Positions 1-8,998 are shown, numbered from the stretch's first letter. The stretch: 64,000 bases of DNA from DATAOG01 sp963753685 (GCA_963753685.1 CAVWDE010000003.1:62001-126000), one strand, 5' to 3'. The notes: generated from the letters alone by a model not told the origin. Translations and numbers: made by a program.

Positions 1-42
1 ACCGAGGCGACGCTGCCGGGGCCGCCCCGGCGCCGGCGATGA
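1..42 (+). CDS. 3' end of an upstream gene, possibly the TRAP small permease (partial)
   Basis: Only the last 13 codons and a TGA at 40-42 are inside the window; the tail is Pro/Arg rich. The stop overlaps the ATG of the next gene (ATGA), the coupling usual between the small (DctQ) and large (DctM) TRAP permease subunits. The identity is inferred from position only, since no domain is visible. Confidence 0.45.
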   Translation, partial: TEATLPGPPRRRR

Positions 43-1409
43 CCGTCGCCTTCCTGTTCATCATGCTGTTTGGGCTGTTGCTGATCGGGACGCCGATCGC
101 GATCGCGCTCGGGCTGTCGAGCGTCACCTCGATCCTCTTGTTCTCGCACGATTCGCTGGCCTCGCTGGCGCTCAAGCTGTTCGAGACCATGCAGCACTAC
201 ACGCTGCTCGCGATCCCGTTCTTCATCCTGTCCTCGGCGTTTCTCTCGACCGGCGGCGTCGCGCGGCGGATCATCCGCTTCGCGCTTGCCTGCGTCGGCC
301 ATCTGCGCGGCGGGCTTGCGATGGCGAGCGTGCTCGCCTGCATGCTGTTCGCCGCAGTCTCCGGCTCTTCGCCCGCAACGGTAGTTGCGATCGGCTCGAT
401 CGTGATCGCCGGCATGGTCGGCGCGGGCTACTCCAAGGCGTTCGCCGCCGGCGTGATCTGCAACGCCGGCACGCTCGGCATCCTGATCCCGCCCTCGATC
501 GTCATGGTGGTCTACGCCGCGGCGACCGACACTTCGGTCGGCCGCCTGTTCCTGGCGGGCGTGCTCCCGGGGATCGTCGCCGGGCTGATGCTCATGGCCG
601 GCATCTACATAGCCGCCAGGGTCACCGATCTGCCCCGCCAGCCGCGCTCGACCTGGCGCGAGATCCTGGCGGCCGGGCGCGAGGCGGTCTGGGGGCTGCT
701 GCTGATCCTCCTGATCATGGGCGGGATCTATGGCGGGGTGTTCACGCCGACCGAGGCGGCCGCGGTCGCCGCCGTTTACGCCTTCCTGATCGCGCTGTTC
801 GTCTATCGCGACATGGGCCCGCTCAAGGGCCGCACGGGCGACAGCCTGATCCAGGGCCTGGTGCGGGCACTCCTCTACCTGCCCTATGCGCTGGTCCACC
901 GGGATACCCGCCAGGTCCTGGTCGAGGCCGGGCGGACCACGATCATGCTGATGTTCATCATCGCCAACGCGATGCTGTTCGCGCATGTGCTGACCACCGA
1001 GCGCATCCCGCAGGCGATCACCGAGCAGATCGTCGCCGCCGGCCTGCCGTCCTGGGCGTTCCTGATCGTGGTCAACATCATCCTGCTGATCGCCGGCAAC
1101 TTCATGGAGCCGTCGGCGATCCTCCTGATCATGGCGCCGATCCTGTTCCCGATCGCGCTCGAGCTCAGCATCGATCCGATCCACCTCGGCATCATCATGG
1201 TCGTCAACATGGAGATCGGCATGATCACGCCGCCCGTTGGTCTCAACCTGTTCGTGACCTCGGGCATCACCGGCATGTCGATCCTCGAGGTGGTCAAGGC
1301 CGCGCTGCCCTGGCTCGGGATTCTCCTTTTATTCCTGATCCTGGTGACCTACGTGCCGATCCTCTCCACCTTGCTCCCCGACCTGCTCTACGGCCCTCAG
1401 GTCCTCTGA
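39..1409 (+). CDS. dctM: TRAP transporter large permease subunit (DctM family)
   Basis: This is the 456-residue membrane subunit of a tripartite ATP-independent periplasmic transporter, which imports carboxylates and similar solutes using an ion gradient. The protein is almost wholly hydrophobic helices, including the conserved stretches SGSSPATVVAIGS near residue 108, GTLGILIPPS near residue 143 and MEIGMITPPVGLN near residue 390. The length is slightly above the family norm of about 430 because of an insert near residues 270-300. The ATG overlaps the stop of the upstream reading frame. The periplasmic binding protein must lie upstream, outside the window, so the substrate cannot be told. 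Confidence 0.92.
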   Translation: MTVAFLFIMLFGLLLIGTPIAIALGLSSVTSILLFSHDSLASLALKLFETMQHYTLLAIPFFILSSAFLSTGGVARRIIRFALACVGHLRGGLAMASVLACMLFAAVSGSSPATVVAIGSIVIAGMVGAGYSKAFAAGVICNAGTLGILIPPSIVMVVYAAATDTSVGRLFLAGVLPGIVAGLMLMAGIYIAARVTDLPRQPRSTWREILAAGREAVWGLLLILLIMGGIYGGVFTPTEAAAVAAVYAFLIALFVYRDMGPLKGRTGDSLIQGLVRALLYLPYALVHRDTRQVLVEAGRTTIMLMFIIANAMLFAHVLTTERIPQAITEQIVAAGLPSWAFLIVVNIILLIAGNFMEPSAILLIMAPILFPIALELSIDPIHLGIIMVVNMEIGMITPPVGLNLFVTSGITGMSILEVVKAALPWLGILLLFLILVTYVPILSTLLPDLLYGPQVL

Positions 1410-1455
1410 ACCGACGGCACCCGCCTGCTTGCAATGTCGAGTCATCGGTACTAAA

Positions 1456-1473
1456 TGACCGTCTGGTCAGTCA
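1456..1473. promoter_or_regulatory. Probable TetR-family operator
   Basis: The perfect 5-bp inverted repeat TGACC-GTCT-GGTCA is followed by a further GTCA half-copy, the pattern of many TetR-family operators. It lies 23 bases upstream of the ATG of the TetR gene at 1496, so autoregulation of the tetR-hlyD-ABC operon is likely. Binding is inferred, not shown. Confidence 0.6.
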
Positions 1474-1495
1474 GTAAGGTGTGCGGCGCATTGCC

Positions 1496-2128
1496 ATGGA
1501 CCAGACATCGCCGACCCGTCGCCGTCGTCGCAAGGAGGCGCGGCCGGAGGAGATCCTCACTGCGGCGCTCGAGAGCTTCGCCGCGCGTGGCTTCGCCGCC
1601 ACCCGGATCGAGGACGTCGCGGCCCGCGCCGGCATCAGCAAGGGCACGCTCTACCTTTACTTCGCGGGCAAGGAGGAGCTGTTCAAGGCGGTCGTGCGCC
1701 AGGCGCTCTTGCCGAACCTCGCCCGGATCGAGGCGCTCGCCGCCAGCTTCGAGGGCCCGAGCGCGGTCTTGCTCGAGCGGCTGCTGGCAACGGTTGCGGG
1801 CGTGATCAACTCGCGGCTCGGGGCGATCCCGAAGCTCGTGATCGCCGAGGCCGGCAATTTTCCGGACCTTGCGCACTTCTACCTTGATGAGGTCGTGCGT
1901 CGCGGCCTCGGGCTGATCGGCAGGATCCTCAGACGCGGGATCGAGCGCGGCGAATTCCGCGCCATCGACGTCGACCACGCGGTCTTCTGCGTGATCGCGC
2001 CGATGCTGATCGCTGCCCTGTGGAAGAGCTCGCTGGAGCCGCACGACGAGGCCGGACCGCTGAATGTGCAGGCGCTGGTGCGGGCACATCTCGATCTGCT
2101 CCTGCGTGGCCTCGAGGCCGAGCGATGA
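1496..2128 (+). CDS. TetR-family regulator of the adjacent efflux operon
   Basis: The 210-residue protein has an N-terminal TetR helix-turn-helix (GFAATRIEDVAARAGISKG followed by TLYLYFAGKEELF) and a helical ligand-binding C-terminal region. ATG 1496 is preferred; a GTG at 1481 in frame would add five residues. The gene overlaps the next by ATGA. The order TetR, membrane-fusion protein, ABC ATPase, ABC-2 permease matches the CecR-YbhGFSR kind of multidrug efflux locus, so it is probably a local repressor acting at the palindrome just upstream. Confidence 0.88.
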   Translation: MDQTSPTRRRRRKEARPEEILTAALESFAARGFAATRIEDVAARAGISKGTLYLYFAGKEELFKAVVRQALLPNLARIEALAASFEGPSAVLLERLLATVAGVINSRLGAIPKLVIAEAGNFPDLAHFYLDEVVRRGLGLIGRILRRGIERGEFRAIDVDHAVFCVIAPMLIAALWKSSLEPHDEAGPLNVQALVRAHLDLLLRGLEAER

Positions 2129-3102
2129 GCTGGCTCCAGAGCCTGACCGACTGGCTTACCGGCGCGCTGATCGCGCTGGCCGCGGCCATGGGCCTGGGCG
2201 GCGGCGGACCGTTGCAGGTCCAGGGTTACGTCGAAGGCGAGTATGTCTACGTCGCCTCGCCGGTCGCGGGCCGGCTCCAGACCTTGCAGGTCGCGCGCGG
2301 CGCGCAGATAGCCGCCGGCGCGCCGCTGTTCCTACTCGACCGTTCCAGCGAGCAGCCGGCGCGCGACGATGCCGCCGCTCGCCTCGCGCAGGCCGAGGCC
2401 AATCTCGCCAACCTGAGGAAAGGCAAGCGCCCGTCCGAAGTGGACGCGGTCAGGGCGCAGCTCGACCAGGCGAACGCCATGCTCCAGCTGTCGGCGGTCG
2501 CGCTGCGGCGCCAGGAGCATCTGGTCGCGACCCACGTCGCGAGCCGCGAGGCTCTGGACGAGGCCAGCGCGGCGCACGAGCGCGACACGGCGCGGGTCGC
2601 CGAGTTGCAGGCCGAACTCCAGACAGCACAGCTCGGTGCCCGCGCGGACGAGATCCAGGCCGCGGAGGCGGCCGCGAGTGCCGCCCGTGCGCAGCTTGCC
2701 CAGGCCGACTGGCGTCTCGATCAGCTGTCCCAGGCGGCACCCAAGGCCGCCCTCGTGGTCGACACGCTCTACCGGCCGGGCGAATGGGTGAGCGCGGGTG
2801 CGCCCGTGGTCCAGCTGCTGCCGCCCGCGAACGTCAAGATCCGCTTCTTCGTGCCCGAGCCGCAGCTCGGCGCGGTCGCGGTCGGCGACGAGGTGCGCGT
2901 GCGCTGCGATGCCTGCGCGCCGAATCTGACCGCGGTGATCAGCTTCATCTCGCCCGATGCCGAGTACACGCCGCCCGTGATTTACAGCCGCGAGATGCGG
3001 GCAAAGCTGGTCTATCTGGTCGAGGCCAAGCCGCGCGAGCCCGGTGCGCTGCGGCCGGGCCAGCCGGTCGACGTCACCCTCCAGCCGCGGCCCACCAGCT
3101 GA
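2125..3102 (+). CDS. HlyD/YbhG-like membrane-fusion protein
   Basis: This 325-residue periplasmic adaptor links an inner-membrane ABC exporter to the outside. It has an N-terminal membrane anchor (residues 8-28), a lipoyl-like half motif (VASPVAGRLQTLQVARG), a long Ala/Gln/Glu-rich coiled-coil hairpin from about residue 75 to 205, and a second beta-barrel part (PGEWVSAGAPVVQLLPP). An upstream in-frame GTG would reach 2020, but ATG 2125 overlaps the TetR stop (ATGA) and puts the anchor at the N terminus. It is co-transcribed with the following ABC genes. Confidence 0.88.
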   Translation: MSWLQSLTDWLTGALIALAAAMGLGGGGPLQVQGYVEGEYVYVASPVAGRLQTLQVARGAQIAAGAPLFLLDRSSEQPARDDAAARLAQAEANLANLRKGKRPSEVDAVRAQLDQANAMLQLSAVALRRQEHLVATHVASREALDEASAAHERDTARVAELQAELQTAQLGARADEIQAAEAAASAARAQLAQADWRLDQLSQAAPKAALVVDTLYRPGEWVSAGAPVVQLLPPANVKIRFFVPEPQLGAVAVGDEVRVRCDACAPNLTAVISFISPDAEYTPPVIYSREMRAKLVYLVEAKPREPGALRPGQPVDVTLQPRPTS

Positions 3103-3113
3103 GGCCGGTCGCC

Positions 3114-4043
3114 ATGGACCTGGCCGAGCTTGCGATCAGCGTCCAGGGCCTCTCGAAGTCGCTGGGCGGCCGGCGGGTGATCGACCGTTTCTCGATCGAC
3201 GTGCCCGCGGGCCATATCTTCGGCTTCCTCGGGCCGAATGGCAGCGGCAAGACCACGACCATCCGCATGCTCTGCGGCCTGCTGACCCCCGACGCCGGCA
3301 GCGGCCGCTGCCTCGGTTACGACATCATCGCCGAAAGTGGAAAAATCAAGCGCGAGGTCGGCTACATGCCCCAGCGCTTCGGCCTCTACGAGGACCTCAG
3401 CATCCGCGAGAACCTCGACTTCGTCGCCCGCCTCTATGGCGTGCCGGAGCCCAAGCGGACGGTCGCCGCAACCCTCGACCGGCTCGGTCTCACCGACCGT
3501 CAACGCCAGCTCGCGGGCCAGCTCTCGGGCGGCTGGAAGCAGCGCCTGGCGCTCGCCGCCTGCCTGCTGCACGTGCCGCGTCTTTTGCTGCTCGACGAGC
3601 CGACCGCGGGCGTCGATCCCAAGGCCAGGCGCGAGTTCTGGGACCAGATCCATGAGCTCGCCCGCGACGGCATGACCGTGCTGGTCAGCACCCACTACAT
3701 GGACGAGGCCGAGCGCTGCCACGAGGTCGGCTATCTGGCCGGCGGCAAGCTCCTGGTGCACGGCGGGGTCGAGCAGGTGGTGAGCGAGTCGGGGCTCACC
3801 ACCTTCGAGGTCGCGGGCCCGGATCTGGAAGCGCTCGCGACCGAGCTGCGCGATCAGCCGGGGGTCGAGATGACCGCGGCGTTCGGCGCCTCGCTCCACG
3901 TCAGCGGCACCGATCAAGGCCTGCTCGAGCAAAGCATCGCGCCCTTCCGCGCCGATCCGAGGTTCCGCTGGACCCGGACCGAGCCCAGCCTCGAGGACGT
4001 GTTCATTCAGACGCTCCAGCGGGCCGGGGTGACCATGTCATGA
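3114..4043 (+). CDS. ABC exporter ATP-binding protein (YbhF/CcmA-like)
   Basis: The 309-residue single nucleotide-binding domain carries Walker A GPNGSGKTT, signature LSGGWKQRLALA (the usual second Q of LSGGQ is W), Walker B LLLLDEPTAGVD and H-loop STHYMDEAE. A C-terminal DrrA-like extension of about 80 residues follows. E. coli YbhF has two such domains fused; here there is one, so a homodimer is expected. It is coupled to the permease by a 4-base overlap (ATGA). Confidence 0.92.
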   Translation: MDLAELAISVQGLSKSLGGRRVIDRFSIDVPAGHIFGFLGPNGSGKTTTIRMLCGLLTPDAGSGRCLGYDIIAESGKIKREVGYMPQRFGLYEDLSIRENLDFVARLYGVPEPKRTVAATLDRLGLTDRQRQLAGQLSGGWKQRLALAACLLHVPRLLLLDEPTAGVDPKARREFWDQIHELARDGMTVLVSTHYMDEAERCHEVGYLAGGKLLVHGGVEQVVSESGLTTFEVAGPDLEALATELRDQPGVEMTAAFGASLHVSGTDQGLLEQSIAPFRADPRFRWTRTEPSLEDVFIQTLQRAGVTMS

Positions 4044-5179
4044 GCCGCGCACAGCTGTCCTGGCGTCGCTTCGGGGCGGTGCTGATCAAGGAATTCATCC
4101 AGATGCGCCGCGATCGCATGACCTTCGCCATGCTGATCGGCGTGCCGTTGATCCAGCTGACGCTGTTCGGCTACGCGATCAACACCGACCCCAAGCATCT
4201 GCCGACCGCCCTTTTGATCGCCGATCGGGGCGTGTTCGCCCGCAGCCTGGTGCAGGCGCTCGAGAACTCGGGCTATTTCGAGGTCACCCGGCAGGTCGCG
4301 AGCGAGGCCGAGGCGGCCGAGCTGCTGGCGCGCGGCGACGTCCAGTTCGTGCTCAGCATCCCCGAGGACTTCGGGCGCGAGCTGTTGCGCGGCCACCGGC
4401 CGGCGGTCCTGGTCGAGGCCGACGCCACCGACCCGGTCGCGACCGGCAATGCGCTGGCAGCACTCGCGGCCTTGAACCGGACTGCGCTCGCCCACGATCT
4501 CACCGGGCCGCTCGCCGCGCTCAAGGCTGGCGAGCCCGCGTTCGACCTGCGCGTCCATCGCCGCTACAATCCGGAGGGGGCGACCGAGTACAACATCGTG
4601 CCGGGCCTGATCGGCACCATCCTGACCATGACCATGGTGATGATGACGGCGATCGCGGTCACCCGCGAGCGCGAGCGCGGCACCATGGAGAACCTGCTCT
4701 CGATGCCGGTCCGCCCGTTCGAGGTGATGCTCGGCAAGATCGTGCCCTTCGTCGTGGTCGGCTACTTCCAGGTCGCGGTCATCCTCACCGCCGGCCGCCT
4801 CCTGTTCGGCGTACCGATCCTCGGCAGTCTCTGGCTGCTGTCGCTCGCTCTGGTCCTGTTCATCGCCGCCAACCTGGCCGTGGGTTTCACCTTCTCGACC
4901 ATGGCCGAGAACCAGCTGCAGGCGATGCAGATGACCTTCTTCTTCTTTTTGCCGTCGCTGCTCTTGTCCGGCTTCCTGTTCCCGTTCCGCGGCATGCCGG
5001 AGTGGGCGCAGATCGTGGGCTCGGTGTTTCCGCTCACGCACTTCCTGCGGATCGTGCGCGGCATCCTGCTCAAGGGCAGCGGCTGGAGCGAGATCACGCC
5101 CGAACTCTGGCCGATCGCGCTGTTCATGCTGGCAGCAGGTGCGGTCGCCCTCAACCGCTACCGCGAGACCCTCGACTGA
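4040..5179 (+). CDS. ABC-2 type exporter permease (YbhR/YbhS/YhhJ-like)
   Basis: The 379-residue integral membrane protein starts with the typical ABC-2 pattern (LIKEFIQMRRDRMTFAMLIG), has a large periplasmic loop at about residues 50-170, and then five hydrophobic helices from residue 180, with the conserved TRERERGTMENLLSMPVRP connecting region. It is the only permease in the operon, whereas E. coli ybh has two, so it probably works as a homodimer with the ATPase upstream. The exported substrate is unknown. Confidence 0.92.
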   Translation: MSRAQLSWRRFGAVLIKEFIQMRRDRMTFAMLIGVPLIQLTLFGYAINTDPKHLPTALLIADRGVFARSLVQALENSGYFEVTRQVASEAEAAELLARGDVQFVLSIPEDFGRELLRGHRPAVLVEADATDPVATGNALAALAALNRTALAHDLTGPLAALKAGEPAFDLRVHRRYNPEGATEYNIVPGLIGTILTMTMVMMTAIAVTRERERGTMENLLSMPVRPFEVMLGKIVPFVVVGYFQVAVILTAGRLLFGVPILGSLWLLSLALVLFIAANLAVGFTFSTMAENQLQAMQMTFFFFLPSLLLSGFLFPFRGMPEWAQIVGSVFPLTHFLRIVRGILLKGSGWSEITPELWPIALFMLAAGAVALNRYRETLD

Positions 5180-5449
5180 TTCCGTCGCTCGCGAGGGGCG
5201 CACGAGACCCAAAACCCCGGATAGAAGAGTGACGCGCTGGCGTTGAGGTGGCTGCGGCTGGGCGGGAACGGCGATGGGTGGCGACGGCGTCGGGCCGGGA
5301 GGTGGGATTGCAGGGAAAGCACGAACATCTTGTGACGATGCTCGCAGGACGGGTGCCGGGCAACGCAGCCGCCAACCCCCGTGGCGTCGCGCCGCAGCAC
5401 ACCCTCAGGCCGTGACGATCAGCGGCGGGCCGGTGGCGAGAGCGAGCCG
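5180..5449. other. Non-coding stretch containing the left end of the IS1380-type remnant
   Basis: No convincing gene is seen. The stretch holds the left copy of a 6-bp repeat (ACGAGA, 5202-5207), the left imperfect terminal repeat (5208-5223) and degraded sequence downstream of the transposase fragment. The transposase C-terminal frame stays open through here only because of the high GC content. Confidence 0.5.
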
Positions 5450-6167
5450 CCGGCGTCGGCAAGCTGACGCGCATGGCGCCGACCAGCCGGAGCACGGTCT
5501 CGCGAGCATGCCGGATGATCTTGCCGATGCCGTTCAGAAGGACGAAGCGCAGCCCCTTCGGCCGGGCGTCGTGCAGCTCCGGCGGCAGGGCGACGCGCTT
5601 GAAGGCGAGCAAGTTGTCGGCGCCCGCTCCTGCAGCCGGGCCACCAGCCGCCGGTTGGCCGCGCTCAGCCCCTGCAGCCTCGGTTCCTCGCCTTGGACCC
5701 GGCATCGATCGCCCTGCCACAGCGGCGGCACCGCTTCTTCGAACGCCTCGAGGAAGTCCCGCGCCCGTGGCGCTCGCAGGCCATGGCCGAGCAGCATCGC
5801 GAGCGCCGCGTCTTCGCGCAACGGCATCAGATCCCCGCAGCGCTCACCGCTCGCCGCCCGCAGCGCGAATAGCCCTTCGACCAGCGCCGCCGGCGCCAGG
5901 CCCCGCTTGCGGCGCTTGATCACCACGCCCGCGTCGAGGAGCGCCGCCGCACCGCTGGTCCGGAACGCCTCGATCAGAAGTGGCACCCCACCATGCGCGG
6001 TCAACGCCCCGGTCTCGGCCCGCTGATCGAGCTCGAACGGCAACCGCATCTGGCTCATCGCCCCGGTCCACCGCCTCACCCGACCGGTGAAACCCTAGCC
6101 TGTCGCCAACCCCAGGTCTCGCCTGACGCAACCCGTCATGCCACCAAAACCTACTCGGGGATCAGGG
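5208..6167 (-). mobile_element. Internally deleted IS1380-family element
   Basis: The ends 5208-5223 and 6152-6167 form an imperfect inverted repeat: CCCAAAACCCCGGATA against CCCTGATCCCCGAGTA (11 of 16 match). They are flanked by the direct repeat ACGAGA at 5202-5207 and 6168-6173, which looks like a target-site duplication. The roughly 960-bp length is well below the usual 1.6-1.9 kb because the middle of the transposase is missing. The family is judged from the protein fragments; the ends are my inference. Confidence 0.55.
5450..6079 (-). pseudogene. IS1380-type transposase, internal deletion with frame change
   Basis: The N-terminal part (about 150 residues, with MSQMRLPFELD, RAASGERCGDLMPLRED and GLSAANRRLVARLQER) resembles the start of IS1380 transposases. 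Near 5615-5623 it jumps into another frame and directly into the family's C-terminal end (DNLLAFKRVALPPELHD, then GLRFVLLNGIGKIIRHARE). The catalytic core between them is absent, so the protein cannot be active. A start at 6058 is as likely as 6079. The C-terminal limit is approximate because the natural stop has been lost. Confidence 0.75.
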
Positions 6168-6247
6168 ACGAGACCTCGGCGATTGCCTCTGCATCCAAAA
6201 AGATGTTAGATCATCAATCGGAGCGAGCAGCCGGCGGGGTCGGGGAA

Positions 6248-6853
6248 ATGCCAATCAGCGTGCAAATGCGCGTTGCAAGCGTGATCATCGTTCTGGTTCT
6301 GGGACTGCAGTTATTCGCCGACATTGCCAGGTCCGGTAGATCGGGCTGGCCGTTCACCGACTACCCAATGTATTCTCAGAGTCATCGCGAAGGCGATCGG
6401 ATGACCGCGGTGCCCGTGGTGTTCGGCATCACTGCTGACGGTCAAGAGATTGGGCTGTCGCCGGATGATCTCGGCATGAATGATTGGCAATTCCTGCACT
6501 GGATAAGAGCTATCGCGCCCGACTACAAGAAATTCTCGGATAGCCAGGCGGGCAATCCCCCGCTGCCGTCGCTGCGCTCCTGGCTCAAATCGACGAGATT
6601 GTTCGCCTGGCTCCGGAACCGAGGGCCCGAACCCATCTCGGCCGCGTCGGCCAACGAGGTCGCATCGCAATCGACCAAGGCCGTGTCACCCGCGCTCATC
6701 AACGGCGGCCTGGCGACCTACCAGCAAGAGTACGGCAAGCGGTTCGTACGGCTGCGCGTCGAGGACAATGGGGTCGTGGTCACGCGCAGCGGCGCGCAAA
6801 AGGTGCCGCCCCTCTTTGTCGCCGAGATCGCTGTGCCGGTTGAGAGGCCCTGA
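6248..6853 (+). CDS. Unrecognised membrane-anchored protein, first gene of the HTTM operon
   Basis: The 201-residue protein has one N-terminal hydrophobic segment (VASVIIVLVLGLQLFADIA) and a soluble remainder containing WPFTDYPMYS, a tract often seen in small proteins encoded beside HTTM genes. I do not recognise a catalytic motif. ATG 6248 is preferred because it follows a purine-rich stretch and puts the anchor near the N terminus; ATG 6203 is an alternative. It lies 23 bases before the HTTM gene, in DNA richer in A and T than its neighbours and just outside the IS1380 remnant, which suggests transfer. Confidence 0.7.
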   Translation: MPISVQMRVASVIIVLVLGLQLFADIARSGRSGWPFTDYPMYSQSHREGDRMTAVPVVFGITADGQEIGLSPDDLGMNDWQFLHWIRAIAPDYKKFSDSQAGNPPLPSLRSWLKSTRLFAWLRNRGPEPISAASANEVASQSTKAVSPALINGGLATYQQEYGKRFVRLRVEDNGVVVTRSGAQKVPPLFVAEIAVPVERP

Positions 6854-6876
6854 CCTCAATCATCAGGAATTGATCG

Positions 6877-7821
6877 ATGAAGGGATGGAATGCCTACTGG
6901 TTTCGGCCGGCGCCGTGCATTGATCTCGCGGTCGTCCGCATCATCATCGTCGGCACGCAGTTGCTGCTGCTGTTGCTCCACCCAACGCCGAACGGCGGCC
7001 ACGCCGACGTGGATCACCTTCCGGACTGGATGTACGACCCGATCACCGCTCTTCGCTTCTTCATTTTGCCGTTTGGCTCGGATTATCGGCCGTCGTACAC
7101 CGAGATTTACTTCATCCAGAATGTCGCTATTGTTGCTGGATGCCTGGCATTGGTCGGGCTGATGACCAGGATGGCCCTGTTGATCTTTGCGATCTGCAAC
7201 ATATTCATCGTCGCCTGGTTCTACTCTTTCGCCAACTACCATCATAGCGAAGCGCCCATGTTCATCGCGCTCCTCGTGCTCGCTTTCTCTCCCGCCGGAC
7301 AGGTCCTCTCGGTCGACGCCCGGCTGCGCAGCCGCGGCAGTTCGCGCACATCCGCAGCCATGCTGAGTGAGTATAGCGAACTGGTCGGCTGGCCGATCCT
7401 GCTGATCCAGTGGCTGTTCGTGTTGATCTACCTGTCGGCGGTCATGAGCAAGCTGCTGTTCGTAGGCGGGCTGGACTGGCTCAACGGCTATACCCTCCAA
7501 TACTACTTGATCCAAGACAGCATGCGCGGAAGTGGCTCGTTGATGGGGGCATGGTTTGCGCAGCACCACATCCTCGTCATGCTCGGTCAGTATGGCGTGA
7601 TCTTATTCCAGTCGACGTTTGTGTTGGCGGTCATCTTCCCGAAGCTGCGCTGGATCTATCTGCCAGTGGGAATGGGCTTCCACATCGCCAATATCGTTCT
7701 ACTGAATGCGCTGTTTCCGCAATGGATGGCGATGTATTGCGTGTTCATCCCGTGGAAGCGGCTATTCGAACTGCTGCGGGAGCGCGCGAGCGTGTGGCGC
7801 GAGAGCCCGCGCTCGCCGTGA
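6877..7821 (+). CDS. HTTM-domain membrane protein (vitamin K gamma-carboxylase-like)
   Basis: The 314-residue protein has about eight predicted membrane segments. The pattern of the HTTM family, related to the membrane part of vitamin K-dependent carboxylases, is visible: an N-terminal DLAVVRIIIVGTQLLLLL helix, the FYSFANYHHSEAP loop, and a C-terminal GFHIANIVLLNALFPQWM segment with a conserved His. Family members are often paired with a DCC oxidoreductase, as here, where the stop and the next GTG overlap (GTGA). The bacterial substrate is unknown. Codon use is less GC-biased than in the surrounding genes. Confidence 0.82.
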   Translation: MKGWNAYWFRPAPCIDLAVVRIIIVGTQLLLLLLHPTPNGGHADVDHLPDWMYDPITALRFFILPFGSDYRPSYTEIYFIQNVAIVAGCLALVGLMTRMALLIFAICNIFIVAWFYSFANYHHSEAPMFIALLVLAFSPAGQVLSVDARLRSRGSSRTSAAMLSEYSELVGWPILLIQWLFVLIYLSAVMSKLLFVGGLDWLNGYTLQYYLIQDSMRGSGSLMGAWFAQHHILVMLGQYGVILFQSTFVLAVIFPKLRWIYLPVGMGFHIANIVLLNALFPQWMAMYCVFIPWKRLFELLRERASVWRESPRSP

Positions 7822-8300
7822 CCGATGCCGGGACGAGCGGGAGCCGACGGGCTCGGCGCCGGCGCGCCGCCCCCGTGACGGCGTCCGCAACGATCGGCAA
7901 AGCCGCCGACGGCGACACCGAGGCGTGGCTCGTCTACGACGGCGAGTGCCCCTTTTGCAGCCGTTACGTCCGCTACCTGCGCTTGCGTGAGGCGGTGAGC
8001 AAGCTCCATCTGGTCAACGCCCGCGAGGGCGGGCCGGTCGTCGATGACGCGGTCCGTGCCGGGCTCGATCTGGACGACGGCATGGTGCTCAAGATGGGCG
8101 GCCGCTACTACCACGGCGCCGACTGCATCCATGCCCTGGCCCTGCTCAGCGGAGGCTCGAGCGCCTTCAATCGCATCAACGCCGCGATCTTCCGGTCGCG
8201 CCCTCTCTCGAGGGTTCTCTATCCGGTCCTGCGCGCCGGCCGGAACGCCGTGTTGCGTGGGCTCGGGCGCAGCAAGATCGGGACCGCCGATTTCGACTGA
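7818..8300 (+). CDS. DCC-family thiol-disulfide oxidoreductase (DUF393)
   Basis: The 160-residue protein carries the family signature YDGECPFCSRYVRYLRLR, in which the DxxCxxC cysteines are the expected redox pair. The rest (NAREGG, DGMVLKMGGRYYHGADCIHAL) also fits DUF393. The GTG start at 7818 overlaps the HTTM stop, giving a basic 20-residue leader before the thioredoxin-like core; a later GTG at 7875 is possible. Coupling to the HTTM gene suggests the two products act together, perhaps on quinone or thiol redox state. Confidence 0.85.
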   Translation: MTDAGTSGSRRARRRRAAPVTASATIGKAADGDTEAWLVYDGECPFCSRYVRYLRLREAVSKLHLVNAREGGPVVDDAVRAGLDLDDGMVLKMGGRYYHGADCIHALALLSGGSSAFNRINAAIFRSRPLSRVLYPVLRAGRNAVLRGLGRSKIGTADFD

Positions 8301-8329
8301 GGGGAGCCTGGCTGGGGTCTGGACTTGGG

Positions 8330-8998
8330 CTAGCCGTGATCGAGCGCGATCACCCGCGCCGGCGCGCCATCGGCATCGGGCAGCTTGAGCGGCAGGCAGC
8401 AGAGAAAGGTCCGGGGCCGGGTCAGCGTCGCCGTGTTCGAGAGGTACTCGATCAGGATCACGCCGTTCCGGAGCAGGACGTCGTGGGTCACGTGCTCCTC
8501 GACCGGCCGCACCTCGCCCCTGAGCAGGAGGCGGATCGTGTAGTCCTGCGGGAAATCGAAGGCGATCGCCCGAGGCTTGCGCGCCAGCAGCCACTCGGCC
8601 GCATCGCGCTCGACGTAGGGCGCCTCGGTCCAGAATTCCGGCGTCCTGGGTGACCTCTGCCGCTCCCAGCAGCTCTTCATCACCACGATATCGCCCGGCT
8701 CGACATGGCCGGCAGCAGCCGCCAGGCGCTCGGCCGTGATCGCCTGGTTGGGCTGGATCGGCGCGAGGTCGACCACGGCGGCATCGCCCACGGTGGTCTC
8801 GAGCGGGATGTCGCTCGTGGTCTTGCCATCCGCGAAGAAGTGGCGCGGGCTGTCCATGTGGGTGAAGCCGTGGACCGCCCAGCCGATCCAGGTCACCTGG
8901 AACAGGTCGCCCCTGGCGTGGTCGCTCTTGAGCCGGCGCTCGACCGGCCAGCGGAAATGATCCGCGATTGGCATCGAGAGATCGATGATCCGCGGCAT
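8330..8998 (-). CDS. Cyclase-family metal hydrolase (kynurenine formamidase-like)
   Basis: The 222-residue protein has the cyclase-family metal site HGFTHMDSPRHFF near residue 43 (HxxTHxDxPxHF) and the later motif FDFPQDYT. Family members hydrolyse amides such as formylkynurenine or related compounds. The ATG overlaps the stop of the upstream VOC gene (TGATG), so the two are co-translated and probably serve one catabolic step. The exact substrate cannot be read from the sequence, and kynurenine formamidase is only the best-known relative. Confidence 0.85.
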   Translation of the reverse strand: MPRIIDLSMPIADHFRWPVERRLKSDHARGDLFQVTWIGWAVHGFTHMDSPRHFFADGKTTSDIPLETTVGDAAVVDLAPIQPNQAITAERLAAAAGHVEPGDIVVMKSCWERQRSPRTPEFWTEAPYVERDAAEWLLARKPRAIAFDFPQDYTIRLLLRGEVRPVEEHVTHDVLLRNGVILIEYLSNTATLTRPRTFLCCLPLKLPDADGAPARVIALDHG

